Notes: generated from the sequence alone by a model not told the origin. 64,000 bases of DNA from Bradyrhizobium stylosanthis (GCF_001641335.1 NZ_LVEM01000003.1:143443-207442), one strand, 5' to 3'; counted from the stretch's first letter, positions 48,974-58,808 are shown. Numbers and translations are program-made.

Positions 48974-50812
48974 TTACGCGTACCTCGCCAACATCCATTT
49001 CATGTTCAGGTACGGCCAGATCCGCCCGACCTTCTCCCAATCCCACGACTTCGACGCCGTCAAGCGGCTGACCGCTCCGCGCAAGGCCGCTTCATCCACC
49101 AGTTCGGCAAACGCCGGCACCTTGCGGTCGAGCAGGTCGGCGGTCCAGCCTGCCAGCGGCCCGTTCAACCACTCCGGCATCGGCGAATTGAAACCGACCT
49201 TGCGGCGCGCGGTGCGGATCGACTCCGGCATAAGGCCCTCCATCGCCCGCCGGGCAACAGCCTTGGTATAGCCGTCCGCCGACTTGCTGCTTTCCGGAAG
49301 CGCCATGGTGTAGGTGACGAGACGCCAATCCATGAAGGGCATGCGGACCTCGACGCCGTGGGCCATCGAGAGACGATCGAAATTGCGCAGGATGGTGGGC
49401 AGCACGGTGCTGTGAAACATGCGGTAGAGCCGCCGGTTCAGGCCACCCCATTCACGCGGCAGCACATCGTCCTCGCCGACCAGCGGAAGCGGGCTCGGAA
49501 GATCGCGCAGGCCCGACCGCAGGAAATAGACGCCCTGGCGTTTCAAGGCCAGCACGCGCAGGAGGTCCACGCCGCGACGCGCCAGCGGCGAGCGCGAAGC
49601 CAGATCTTCCGCGGCGTTGCGAATTCGAAACGCCGCGGCCCGGCCTTCCTGCAGATAGGCGCCCATCAACTCGTCCGCGCCGTGGCCGTCGAGTGAGACC
49701 GTCACGTTGTTCTGCCGCAATTGCCGGTAGATCAGCCATGCCGCGCTGGGCAACCCGATATAGACGTCGTCGAGATCGTCGAGAATCCGGTCGAGATCCG
49801 TCAACGCATCGCCCTGTCCGATTGCGAGGAAAGTGGGTTCGACCTTGGCCCAGGCGGCGGCCTCCTCGGCCATCGGCCGCTCGTCGTTCGATGCGCCCGG
49901 GAAGGTCGCGACGAAGGCGTGGCGCCACGCGGCGCTGTCGCGCGGTCCCATCCCGGCCTGCTCGTGCGCCGCCATGGTGCAGATCACCGCCGAGGAGTCG
50001 AAGCCTCCGGACAGGCACGTCCCGATCGGCACGTCGCTGCGCATCCGCAGGGCTACGGCGTCCTGGAACAGTTCGCGGAAGCCGGCCACGCGCTCGGCTT
50101 CCGTGGCCGGCACCGCAGGCAGATGATCGATCGTTCGCCACCAGCGCCTGACGCCGACCTTGCCCTGGCGCAGCCACATGCAATGACCGGCCTGCAGGCG
50201 GCGAACCTGCCGAAACAAGGTTCGGTCGCTGCCCTCGATGCCGAAGGCGTCGAACATCAGGCGCCGTGCCACTTCCGTCTCGACGGACGGATCGATCAGT
50301 CCGCTCCGCACCAGCGCCCGCTGCTCGGAGGCAAAGACAAACCGCTCCGGCGACACGGCATAGAGCAGCGGCTTGATACCGAAGCGATCGCGCGCAAGAA
50401 ACAATTCGCGCGTGCCGGTGTCAAAGATCGCAAGGGCCCACATGCCGTTGAAGCGCGGCAGCATGTCTTCCCGCCAGGCCTCCCAGGCGGCCAGGATCAC
50501 TTCGGTATCGGATTGGCTGCGGAACACTGTGCCGCGCGCCTCAAGCTCGCGGCGCAGCTCGAGGAAATTGTAGATCTCGCCGTTGTAGACAATGACGTAA
50601 CGGCCGTCCGCGGACAGCATCGGCTGATAGCCGCCCTCGCCGGGATCGATGATCGCAAGGCGGCGATGGCCGAATGCGAGAGCCCGGTCCGCGCTGAACC
50701 ACGTTCCTTCGCCGAACGGACCGCGATGCGCGATCAGGCCGGTCAGTCGCGAGATTTCGGCCGGCTCGACCGCATTGCCGCGCAGATTGACGATTCCGGC
50801 GATTCCGCACAT
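48974..50812 (-). CDS. asnB: Asparagine synthase-type glutamine amidotransferase
   Basis: A 612-residue two-domain enzyme. The N-terminal class II amidotransferase uses Cys2 (MCGIAGIVN) with GLIAHRGPFGEG and YNGEIYNF; the C-terminal synthetase has LSGGFDSSAV (ATP pyrophosphatase loop, near 256-265). It releases ammonia from glutamine to amidate an adenylated carboxyl. In glycan loci such proteins often amidate uronic acids or act in modification rather than asparagine supply. It is 3 bp from the Wzx gene and 3 bp from the CgeB-like gene, so one operon. Confidence 0.88.
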   Translation of the reverse strand: MCGIAGIVNLRGNAVEPAEISRLTGLIAHRGPFGEGTWFSADRALAFGHRRLAIIDPGEGGYQPMLSADGRYVIVYNGEIYNFLELRRELEARGTVFRSQSDTEVILAAWEAWREDMLPRFNGMWALAIFDTGTRELFLARDRFGIKPLLYAVSPERFVFASEQRALVRSGLIDPSVETEVARRLMFDAFGIEGSDRTLFRQVRRLQAGHCMWLRQGKVGVRRWWRTIDHLPAVPATEAERVAGFRELFQDAVALRMRSDVPIGTCLSGGFDSSAVICTMAAHEQAGMGPRDSAAWRHAFVATFPGASNDERPMAEEAAAWAKVEPTFLAIGQGDALTDLDRILDDLDDVYIGLPSAAWLIYRQLRQNNVTVSLDGHGADELMGAYLQEGRAAAFRIRNAAEDLASRSPLARRGVDLLRVLALKRQGVYFLRSGLRDLPSPLPLVGEDDVLPREWGGLNRRLYRMFHSTVLPTILRNFDRLSMAHGVEVRMPFMDWRLVTYTMALPESSKSADGYTKAVARRAMEGLMPESIRTARRKVGFNSPMPEWLNGPLAGWTADLLDRKVPAFAELVDEAALRGAVSRLTASKSWDWEKVGRIWPYLNMKWMLARYA

Positions 50813-50815
50813 GTC

Positions 50816-52366
50816 CTAGATCGCCTTCAGGGGCACGAAGCGGCTGAAAATGGCGCGCAAGTCCTGCAAGCAGGCCCTTCGATACGGTCCCAGCTGCGAT
50901 GCGGCAACTTCGACGACAAAGATGGTCGCAGCCGTCACCGCCGCGACGGCTCCCACCGACCACCAGGACGGCGCAAGGTGGAACGGCGCGCGGTCGAGAC
51001 CGATGCGCAGCGCCAGCGCGGTCGCGATCCCGATGCCAAGCGGCATCAGGACGCAATGGATGACGCGCGGCCAAATGCCGGAAATGTCAAAACTGCGGCG
51101 CAGCAGCACGACGATGGTCGCCATCTGCGCGATCATGCCGGCACAGGCGCTCCAGCCGGCGGCCTGCCAGCCGAAGCTTGGCAGCACGATCGCACTGGTG
51201 CCGAGCGTGACGATCCCCGTGATCAGCGCGATGAGCGCGTTGGAGCGCGAGCGCGCCTGCGCCAGCAGATAAAAGCCGAACACATTCGCACTCGATCCAA
51301 GGATACCGGCAATCGACAAGACGACGAGCACCCGTGCCGCCTCGGCCGCGACCTCGGCACCGGTCCAGACATGAAGCAGCGGACCGGCGACGGGGATCAA
51401 CGCACCCAAGGCACTCGCGGCAAGGACGTTCAAAATCCAGGAGGACCGGAACAGCAGATCGACCTTGCGATCCTCGCTCTCCTTTTGCAGCGTGCTGAAG
51501 AACGGAAACAGGATCTCGCCGACCTTGAGGATGCCGATATAGGTGGCCTCCTGGAGGCGCTGCGCCACGCCATAGAAGCCGACGAATTGGGGTTGCAGCA
51601 GCGCGCCGAGCAGATAGCGATCGGCCTGCCCGGCAAGCAGCGCACCACCCTGTGCGGCAACCTGCCAGCCGCCGAGCCGAACCAACTTTCCGAGCGACCC
51701 GCGATGCAGCGCCGGCGGCGCCAGCCATTGACCGATACCGCGGGACCAGACCAGAGCCATCAGCAGACCGCTTGCAAACCCAAGCGCCTGGCAGCCGAGG
51801 AAGGTCGAGGCACGAGGCGCGGCGGGGATCAGCAACAGCATCGAAAGGGTCGAGACCAACGTACTGACAATGCCGATCGAAGAGATCCGGCGATAGTCCT
51901 GGCGCGCGGTGAACAACGACACGAAGACAGCCGATACGCATTGGCACAACCAGCCCGCACTGGCCAATGTGAAGGCCAATCCAAGATCGTCGGCGGCCGA
52001 ACCCGCCAGATGAAAGCCGAGACGCGCGAGCGGAGCTCCGGCAAGCCAGAAGAAGACGGTGATCGGGCCGCCCAATGCGATCGCAATCATGATCGCCGTC
52101 GCGAACAGGCGCCGCGCATCCTCGCGGTCGGACGGCTCCAGCCGCTGGGCAAGCTCGCGCGCCGTCGACAGTCCGAGCGCATTGCTGAACACCAGTGCAG
52201 GCGCAATGCATGCCGTCACCAGACCCGCAACACCGAATGCCGCCAGACCGAGGCGAGCGATCACGAACGGCAGGATGGCCAGGTTCAGCACCACGGCCAC
52301 CAGGAAGGCCATCGCGTTCCAGGCGGAGTTTCCCAGCAGGTCGGGCGGTCTTTTTGTCGAAGTCAT
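50816..52366 (-). CDS. Wzx-type flippase, second copy
   Basis: A 516-residue membrane protein with about 14 hydrophobic helices of the MOP/PST superfamily. It is not closely similar by eye to the flippase at 35501. I chose ATG 52366; GTG 52375 would add three residues. It heads the minus-strand cluster asnB-CgeB-GT. Two flippases suggest two lipid-linked glycans or stages. Confidence 0.82.
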   Translation of the reverse strand: MTSTKRPPDLLGNSAWNAMAFLVAVVLNLAILPFVIARLGLAAFGVAGLVTACIAPALVFSNALGLSTARELAQRLEPSDREDARRLFATAIMIAIALGGPITVFFWLAGAPLARLGFHLAGSAADDLGLAFTLASAGWLCQCVSAVFVSLFTARQDYRRISSIGIVSTLVSTLSMLLLIPAAPRASTFLGCQALGFASGLLMALVWSRGIGQWLAPPALHRGSLGKLVRLGGWQVAAQGGALLAGQADRYLLGALLQPQFVGFYGVAQRLQEATYIGILKVGEILFPFFSTLQKESEDRKVDLLFRSSWILNVLAASALGALIPVAGPLLHVWTGAEVAAEAARVLVVLSIAGILGSSANVFGFYLLAQARSRSNALIALITGIVTLGTSAIVLPSFGWQAAGWSACAGMIAQMATIVVLLRRSFDISGIWPRVIHCVLMPLGIGIATALALRIGLDRAPFHLAPSWWSVGAVAAVTAATIFVVEVAASQLGPYRRACLQDLRAIFSRFVPLKAI

Positions 52367-52536
52367 GCCAGCCACCCGGCCGTACCCTCACCAAGCCTGT
52401 GCCACCTCGTCAATCGGGGTTCCCCCAAGCAGCGCAAATTCGGGCTAGCAGTCAGGGCATGGATTGTCGATAGCCTGGGGAGGCGACTGCCGTTCACCTG
52501 GGCCCGGCCCATTCCGTACGGCATGCCGTCCGGCGC

Positions 52537-53226
52537 TCAGAGCCCATCCGACTCGCCGTTCTTCGGCGTCGAACGCGGCACGAAGGGAGCGAACGCCGTA
52601 TCGTTCATCGCCGGCATCATCGGCCTGCCGCCGGCATCCATGGGGGGAGCCGCGGGGGCCGCCACCGGATCGGCCGGGCGCTGGAGCACCAGGACCTCGC
52701 TGCGATCGCCCTGCTTGAACGTCACCTCGCGCGGCTGAACCTCGGTCAGCGACCAGCCGCCGAGCGATTCGCCCTGCCGCATGCGCACCACCTTCTGGTC
52801 GAAGCGATTGACGAGGATCGCGATCGCATCGCCCTCGCCGATCACGGCCCCCACCAGCAGCAGCGGGGGCGGCGGGGCCTCGACCTGCTTGGGCGGCGGC
52901 GCCTGCACCTCCTCGACCGGGGACGCAGCGACCGCGCGTGGCGGCGGCCGGCGCGAGGCCGAGAAGATCGGACGCTCCTGGGTTGCCGTCAGCGCCGAGA
53001 GCGGCACGGACCACAGCGGATTGCCGCGGGGGACCGGTTTGCTCACGGCCTGGGCCGGCCGCGCGATCGGCCGCATCGCACCGACATCGACGCTGTCGGC
53101 GGGCGTGCCTGCGGCATCGTCCGGCAGGATATCGATGCGCGAGGAGGTGGCGGCCGGAGCCGCGGCGCTGCCCAGCACCACCCACAGCACAGCCCATCCC
53201 ACCGCTTGGAGCCACCCGGACATCAT
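52537..53226 (-). CDS. Type II secretion GspC/GspN-like inner-membrane protein
   Basis: A 229-residue protein with an N-terminal hydrophobic segment (about 5-25, signal anchor or signal peptide), a proline-rich linker (about 85-120) and a C-terminal HR/PilP-like beta domain (LLLVGAVIGEGDAIAILVN, VRMRQGESLGGWSL). The ERPIFSASRRPPP stretch before the linker is typical of alphaproteobacterial GspC-like proteins that connect the inner platform with the secretin. Start ATG 53226 or 53223. It is separated from gspM by the autotransporter gene, though it runs in the same direction as the gsp operon. Confidence 0.65.
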   Translation of the reverse strand: MMSGWLQAVGWAVLWVVLGSAAAPAATSSRIDILPDDAAGTPADSVDVGAMRPIARPAQAVSKPVPRGNPLWSVPLSALTATQERPIFSASRRPPPRAVAASPVEEVQAPPPKQVEAPPPPLLLVGAVIGEGDAIAILVNRFDQKVVRMRQGESLGGWSLTEVQPREVTFKQGDRSEVLVLQRPADPVAAPAAPPMDAGGRPMMPAMNDTAFAPFVPRSTPKNGESDGL

Positions 53227-53513
53227 CGCCTTGCAGGTTCCTTTCCCCAGCAAACTAGGCCCGATGGGCCCGCCCATCAACCGCCTCGTCCGCCCAATTC
53301 AGGCCGACCGGCAGCGCCTGTATTGCGACACGTAAAAATGTTGCCCAAGAGCCACGATTGCGGAAATTGCGCCCGGAATGGGCAGGAACCCTGCTCTATC
53401 CAACCCCCGTTCATTGCGAGCCCGTGCGAGGTCATGAGATCATCGCGGACGGGGCTGCGCTTGCGCGCCCGGGTTGCAATGCCTGCGATTGTTTTTTTGA
53501 TTTGAGAGCACCA

Positions 53514-56500
53514 ATGGCCGGACCGAAAATGGCGCCCGAGAGGATCGGAGACCGGCTGCGGTCGGTCAGGCGCCATGCTCTGGCGACCCTGCTCGCCACG
53601 ACCGCGCTCGGCGTCGTCGCCGCGCATGCCGTGGACGGCACCTGGAGCGGCGCTAGCTCCGACTGGACCGATCCGGCCAACTGGTCATCGAACCCGAGCG
53701 TACCGGACGGAACCGCGACCTTCACCAACACCGGAAACACGAGCGTCGACAATTTCAACGGCGTCGTCGTCATCGGCACGGTCCAGTTCACGAACACCGC
53801 GCAGGCCTACACGGTCACGATCGGCGACGCGTTCATCCTCAACGGCACCGGCATCATCAACAATTCCGGCAACACCCAGAACTTCGTGTCGGCGTCCAAC
53901 GGCATCAACATGGTGTTCCAGAACAGCAGCACCGCGAGCGGCGGAACTGGCGCCGTGACCATCACCAACAGTTCCGGCGGCACGGTCTCGTTCCTGCAGA
54001 ACAGCACGGCCGGGACGGCCAGCATCATCAACAGCAGCTTCCTCACCTTCGAGGATTCCGCCAATGCCGGCAGCGCCCTGATCAGCAACAATGCCGGCGG
54101 CCAGATCGATTTCTACACCAGCGCCTCGGCCGGCAGCGCCACGATCAACAACGCGGCGAGCGCCACGCTGAGCTTCCACAACAACACCACTGCCGCCACA
54201 TCGAGCATCATCAACGACGGCATCGTGAATTTCGACGGCTCCGCCACCGCCGGCAGCGCCACCATCACCACCAACAACGGCGCGACGACGAATTTCAGCG
54301 CGTCGGCGACCGGCGGCAGCGCACGCTTCATCACCAATGCCGGCGGCACGGTCGACATTTCCGGCCTCACCAGCGGCGGGATGACCAGCGGCTCGATCGA
54401 AGGCGCAGGCAATTACGTGCTCGGCGCCAACACCCTCACCACCGGCAGCCTCAACACTTCGACCCAGGTCGACGGCATCATCTCCGGCACCGGCGGCGGC
54501 CTCACCAAGGTCGGCACCGGCACGCTGACGCTGACCAACGTCAACACCTATACCGGCGCGACGACGGTCTCGGCCGGAACGCTCGCACTGTCGGGCTTCG
54601 GCAGCATTGCGGACTCCAGCGTCGTCACGGTGAACGGCACGCTCGACATTTCCGCGATCACCCCATCGGCAGCGGCCCTCACCACGCTGGCCGGAAGCGG
54701 GACGGTCCAGATGGGCACCAAGGGAGTGTTCATCACCAACGGTTCGACCGAATTCTCTGGCGTGATCAATGGAACGGGCGGGGTCGAGATTTTCAACGGC
54801 ACCCAAACGTTCTCCGGCGTCAACACCTATACCAACGCAACCCAGATCGACGTCGGTGCGACGCTCGCGCTGAAGGGCAGCGGCTCGATCGCGAGTTCCG
54901 TCCTTGTGACCTTCTCGCCGGGTGCGACCGGGACATTGGATATTTCGCAGACCACCTCCGGCGCCTCGATACAGTCGCTTTTCTCGATGGCTGGTGCCGG
55001 CTTCATCGCGCTCGGCTCGAAGACGCTCACGATCACGAACGGAAGCGTGTTCTCGGGCGTCATCCTGGACGGCGGTATCGGCGGCGGCACGGGGGGTAAT
55101 CTGGTGATTGCCAACGCCGCCACGCAGCAGCTCTCGGGCAACAACCTGTATACCGGCACGACCACGATAGCCGCGGGCGGCGAGCTGGACCTTGTTTTTT
55201 TCGGCGGCCTGAATGGCAGCATCGCTTCATCCCGGAGCGTCATCGCCGATGGTATCTTCGACATCTCGAACCTGACCAACGGCGGCACCTCGATCAGTTC
55301 GTTGTCGGGGTCGGGTAATGTCAATCTCGGCGCCAACACGCTGACGATCACCAACGCCAACGGCACGTTCTCGGGCGTCATTGACGATGCCGGCGCCGGC
55401 GGCGGCCTCACGCTGGCCGGCGGCACGCAGACGCTGACGGGCGTCAACACCTATACCGGCGCCACCGCCGTGAACGGCGGCACGCTGGTGGTGGACGGCA
55501 CGATCCTCAACAGCCCGATCACCGTCAACACCGGCGGCACGCTCGCCGGCAGCGGCAACGTCGCCGGCGTCCAGGTCAGCGGCGGCACATTGGCGCCGGG
55601 CAGCGCAGCCACCCCGTTCGGCCCGCTGACGGTGACCGGCAGCCTGATCTTCACCGCCGCCTCGACCTATCTGGTGCAGGTCTCTTCCACCAATGCCAGC
55701 CTCACCCAGGTCACGGGCTCGACCGACCTCGGCGGTGCGACGGTGCGAGCCAATTTCAGCTCGGGCACGGTCAAGAAGCAGTACACGATCCTGACCGCGG
55801 CGGGCAGCCTCGTCGGCACCACCTTCAATCCGACCGTTCTCTCCAACATGCCGACGCTGAACGCGACGCTGAGCTACGACCCCAACAACGTGTTCCTCAA
55901 TGTCAACGTCAACTTCACGCCGGCGAGCGGCCTGAACACCAACCAGCAGAACGTCGCGAACACGCTGACCAATTTCTTCAATGCGACCGGCGGCATTCCC
56001 GCGGCGTTCGCAGCGCTGGGCCCGTCGGGGCTGACCACCGCCTCGGGCGAGCTCGGCACCGGCATCATCCAGTCCGCGATCAACGCCGACGGCCAGTTCC
56101 TCAACCTGATGCTCGACCCGACCGTCATCGGCCGCTCGGGCGGCTTCGCCAAGGCGGGCAGCGTCGCGCAATTCGCCGACAGCGAGGATGCCAGGGCCTA
56201 TGCCAGGATGCGTCCGGCCAATGCGCGTGAGCGCGAGGCCTATGCGATGGCGACCAAGGCGCCTTCGCTGCTGTCGTCGCAGCCGAGCAGCCGCTGGAGC
56301 GTCTGGGCCGCCGGCTATGGCGGCTCGGCCGAGGTCGGCGGCAATGCGACGGTCGGCTCGCAGGACTTGACCGCACGGGTCTGGGGCGCCGCGGCCGGCG
56401 CCGACTACAGGCTCTCGGTCGACACGCTGGTGGGCTTCGCGCTCGGCGGCGGCGGACTGAACTACTCGGTTGCGAACGCGATGGGCTCGGGCTCGGCCGA

Positions 56501-57131
56501 CCTGTTCCAGGCCGGCGTCTATGGCCGGCACAATTTCGGCCCGGCCTATATCTCGGCCGCCCTCGCCTATGGCTGGCACGACGTCACCACCAACCGCACC
56601 GTGGCGCTGGCCGGGGCCGACCAGCTCCAGGCCCGCTACAAGGCCGACACGTTCTCGGCCCGCTTCGAGGGCGGCTACCGTTTTGCGATGCCGATGATCG
56701 GCATCACTCCCTATGCGGCGGCGCAGGTGACGAACGTCAACCTGCCGAACTATTCCGAGGCCAGCCTCAACGGCGGCGGCCTGTTCGCGCTGAACTACGC
56801 CGCGCAATCCGTCACCGACACCCGCTCCGAGCTCGGCCTGCGCACCGACAAGTCGTACGCCATGCAGAACGGCGTGCTGACGCTGCGCGGCCGCGCCGCC
56901 TGGGCGCACGACTACAATCCGAGCCGCGCCATCACCGCGCTGTTCCAGACCCTGCCGGGCACCAGCTTCGTCGTGAACGGCGCCAGGGTCGATGCCGACT
57001 CCGCGCTTGTCAGCGCCAGCGCCGAGATGAAATGGCTGAACGGCTTCTCGCTCGCCGGCACCTTCGACGGCGAGTTCTCCGGCAACGTCACCAGCTATTC
57101 CGGCAAGGGCGTCTTCAAATACAGCTGGTGA
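53514..57131 (+). CDS. Type V autotransporter with repeat-rich passenger
   Basis: A 1205-residue outer-membrane protein. The signal peptide is about residues 1-39 (basic start, LLATTALGVVAAHA, cleavage before VDGT). The passenger runs to about residue 900. Residues 133-300 contain six or seven imperfect repeats of 20-21 residues (xxxFxxSxxAGSAxIxN), and residues 310-740 contain autotransporter-associated repeats (GLTKVGTGTLTLTN, NTYTGATTV). A beta-barrel follows (about 925-1205) and ends in FKYSW with the C-terminal aromatic. I chose ATG 53514; an upstream ATG at 53358 lacks a signal-like sequence. The gene faces the gsp genes on both sides. A surface adhesin is likely. Confidence 0.85.
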   Translation: MAGPKMAPERIGDRLRSVRRHALATLLATTALGVVAAHAVDGTWSGASSDWTDPANWSSNPSVPDGTATFTNTGNTSVDNFNGVVVIGTVQFTNTAQAYTVTIGDAFILNGTGIINNSGNTQNFVSASNGINMVFQNSSTASGGTGAVTITNSSGGTVSFLQNSTAGTASIINSSFLTFEDSANAGSALISNNAGGQIDFYTSASAGSATINNAASATLSFHNNTTAATSSIINDGIVNFDGSATAGSATITTNNGATTNFSASATGGSARFITNAGGTVDISGLTSGGMTSGSIEGAGNYVLGANTLTTGSLNTSTQVDGIISGTGGGLTKVGTGTLTLTNVNTYTGATTVSAGTLALSGFGSIADSSVVTVNGTLDISAITPSAAALTTLAGSGTVQMGTKGVFITNGSTEFSGVINGTGGVEIFNGTQTFSGVNTYTNATQIDVGATLALKGSGSIASSVLVTFSPGATGTLDISQTTSGASIQSLFSMAGAGFIALGSKTLTITNGSVFSGVILDGGIGGGTGGNLVIANAATQQLSGNNLYTGTTTIAAGGELDLVFFGGLNGSIASSRSVIADGIFDISNLTNGGTSISSLSGSGNVNLGANTLTITNANGTFSGVIDDAGAGGGLTLAGGTQTLTGVNTYTGATAVNGGTLVVDGTILNSPITVNTGGTLAGSGNVAGVQVSGGTLAPGSAATPFGPLTVTGSLIFTAASTYLVQVSSTNASLTQVTGSTDLGGATVRANFSSGTVKKQYTILTAAGSLVGTTFNPTVLSNMPTLNATLSYDPNNVFLNVNVNFTPASGLNTNQQNVANTLTNFFNATGGIPAAFAALGPSGLTTASGELGTGIIQSAINADGQFLNLMLDPTVIGRSGGFAKAGSVAQFADSEDARAYARMRPANAREREAYAMATKAPSLLSSQPSSRWSVWAAGYGGSAEVGGNATVGSQDLTARVWGAAAGADYRLSVDTLVGFALGGGGLNYSVANAMGSGSADLFQAGVYGRHNFGPAYISAALAYGWHDVTTNRTVALAGADQLQARYKADTFSARFEGGYRFAMPMIGITPYAAAQVTNVNLPNYSEASLNGGGLFALNYAAQSVTDTRSELGLRTDKSYAMQNGVLTLRGRAAWAHDYNPSRAITALFQTLPGTSFVVNGARVDADSALVSASAEMKWLNGFSLAGTFDGEFSGNVTSYSGKGVFKYSW
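53910..54410 (+). repeat. Passenger coding repeats, about 60-63 bp
   Basis: Six to seven degenerate tandem units of 20-21 codons. At protein level the units carry SFLQNSTAGTASIINS, TFEDSANAGSALISNN, DFYTSASAGSATINNA, SFHNNTTAATSSIIND, NFDGSATAGSATITTN and NFSASATGGSARFITN. They look like rungs of a beta-helix. Confidence 0.7.
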
Positions 57132-57134
57132 GCC

Positions 57135-57146
57135 GGCGGGCCCGCC
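57135..57146. terminator. Palindrome between convergent genes
   Basis: GGCGGGCCCGCC is a perfect 12-bp palindrome in the 27-bp gap between the autotransporter and gspM stops. It has no loop and no T-run, so it is a weak candidate for a bidirectional terminator. Confidence 0.2.
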
Positions 57147-57158
57147 TGACGACGCGCC

Positions 57159-57773
57159 CTACTTCCCCGCCTGCCACTGGCCGGACACGCCCAGGATCAC
57201 CCTGACGCGGCCGGTGGGGGCATCGCCGAGCGAAGTGGCCTGCGGCACCTGGACGTCGAGCTGCTCGACGAACAGGAACGGCATTCCGGCCTCGAGATCG
57301 TAGAGCAGCTTTTGCAGCGCCGGCTGTTCCAGCTCGCAGCTCACGACGAGACCGACGAAGCCGTCCTTCGCCTGCGCCCCTGTCACGTCGACCTGCGAGG
57401 ACTGCACCGAGCCGCCGACACTGCCGACGGCGGCGGCGACCCGCTGCAACAGATTGGCGCCCGCCACCGTCACCGTCGGCCCTTCCAGGAACGGCGTGCC
57501 GGGATGCTCGGCCATTGCTGCCGCGGCGTTCTTGGCGCCACCCTTGCGGCCGCGCAGCTGGTCGAGCAGGTCGGAGGTCTCCGCCAGGGCCTGACGATGG
57601 GCGATGACATCGGCGATCGAAAGGCCCGCCATCAGCAACAGCCCGCCGGCGATGGCGAGATAGAGCGAGACCGCAATCAGCGGCGAGCCGGCGAGCGCCC
57701 GCGCCACACTGTTTCCGCTCGCGACCTTGCTGCCCACCGCGCTGATCTTGGCATTGCTCTTGGCGCTGCTCAT
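57159..57773 (-). CDS. gspM: Type II secretion GspM-like (PilO-type) protein
   Basis: A 204-residue bitopic inner-membrane protein with a membrane helix at about residues 31-55 (PLIAVSLYLAIAGGLLLMAG), a coiled stretch, then a ferredoxin-like periplasmic domain (LLQRVAAAVGSVGGSVQSSQ, LQKLLYDLEAGMPFLFVEQLDVQ). This is the GspM subtype related to PilO. It pairs with the GspL-like protein in the assembly platform. The start overlaps gspL's stop as ATGA. Confidence 0.75.
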   Translation of the reverse strand: MSSAKSNAKISAVGSKVASGNSVARALAGSPLIAVSLYLAIAGGLLLMAGLSIADVIAHRQALAETSDLLDQLRGRKGGAKNAAAAMAEHPGTPFLEGPTVTVAGANLLQRVAAAVGSVGGSVQSSQVDVTGAQAKDGFVGLVVSCELEQPALQKLLYDLEAGMPFLFVEQLDVQVPQATSLGDAPTGRVRVILGVSGQWQAGK

Positions 57774-58807
57774 GGCGCGTTCCTCGGCTCGACCTGCGCC
57801 TCGATATGGAAGCGCTCGCCGGGATCGGTGGGGCTGCGCGTCGTCGGGGCATAGAAGGTCGCGCGGGTGAAATGCTGGGACTGCTCGATCAGCGGGATCA
57901 GCGAGGGCGCATCGCGGGTGATGCCGCCGATCTGGATCTTGTTGCCGGCAAGATGCAGCTCGGTGACATAGGTGTGGTCGGGCAGCACCCGGCTCAGCGA
58001 TTCCAGCACGATCACGCTCGCGGCGGTCTCGTATTTGCGCCGCTCGAGCAGCGCGAGCGGCGAGCGCTCGCCGCCGTCGCTGCCGCGGAGCGCGGCACGG
58101 CGCTGGGTGATCTGCCGTTCGAGCTCGCTCTGCTGCGTGCTGAGGCTGTCGGCGAGGTAACCCGCCGCGACAGACGCGGTCACCGCGGTGACCGCAGCAA
58201 GGGCCAGCACCGCCTGCAGCGTCCGGCTCAACCGCACCGGGTCGATCGCGCCGCGCGATCTCTGCTCGAACACCCTGATGCGGCGGCCCTCGGCCGCCTC
58301 CGTCACGATCGCGATCGCCGAGGGATGGAAGGCGGACACCGCCTCGACATAACCGAGTGCCAGCTTGCGCGGTGCCGCGGCGATCTCCGTGGTGATGCTC
58401 TCGCTGCCATGCGCCACGGGCGGACTGCACCCGAACACCGCGTCCGCGGCGCTCCACGGCGTCAGCCGGTCGATCTGCGCCCGCACGATGCCCTCGAGGA
58501 AATCGGCCGCACGGGCCGGCAGCTCCAGGGGGCGGAACAGGAAGCGCGTCGGCTGCAGCACGATCTCGACGCGGCTGCCCCGGACGATCTGGGCGAGATT
58601 GGCGCCGACGAACTTGCCGTCCTCGAAGCCGAGCTCCTTCGGCAAATTGTCGGTCTTGGCGGCCTCCAGCGCGAACGCGCCGCTCGTGGTCTCGACCAGC
58701 CGCACCACGCGCGGCGCCACCACCCGTTCCAGGGCGGTAACGATCGTGCCGGCGACGGTGCCGGTCCAGGCGTCGAGAATGCCGCGAAGGGAATCGAGCG
58801 AACTCAT
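57770..58807 (-). CDS. gspL: Type II secretion GspL-like (PilM/PilN-type) protein
   Basis: A 345-residue protein. The N-terminal cytoplasmic part (to about 195) has an actin-like/PilM fold outline (FRPLELPARAADFLEGIVRAQ); a membrane helix follows near 210-235 (LQAVLALAAVTAVTASVAAGYL), then a coiled region and a PilN-like periplasmic domain. It recruits the GspE ATPase. I chose ATG 58807, right after the gspK stop; ATGs at 58837 and 58873 are less likely. Confidence 0.75.
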   Translation of the reverse strand: MSSLDSLRGILDAWTGTVAGTIVTALERVVAPRVVRLVETTSGAFALEAAKTDNLPKELGFEDGKFVGANLAQIVRGSRVEIVLQPTRFLFRPLELPARAADFLEGIVRAQIDRLTPWSAADAVFGCSPPVAHGSESITTEIAAAPRKLALGYVEAVSAFHPSAIAIVTEAAEGRRIRVFEQRSRGAIDPVRLSRTLQAVLALAAVTAVTASVAAGYLADSLSTQQSELERQITQRRAALRGSDGGERSPLALLERRKYETAASVIVLESLSRVLPDHTYVTELHLAGNKIQIGGITRDAPSLIPLIEQSQHFTRATFYAPTTRSPTDPGERFHIEAQVEPRNAP

Positions 58808-58808
58808 C

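Noticed and set aside
49721..52738. 1005-codon open frame on the plus strand
   Set aside because: It is antisense to asnB, the second flippase and the gspC-like gene. Its translation is low-complexity Arg/Gln/Asp-rich, while the minus strand shows clear motifs.
55227..56909. 560-codon minus-strand frame inside the autotransporter
   Set aside because: Mirror of the passenger and barrel codons. It has no recognisable domain and would cut across a clear autotransporter.
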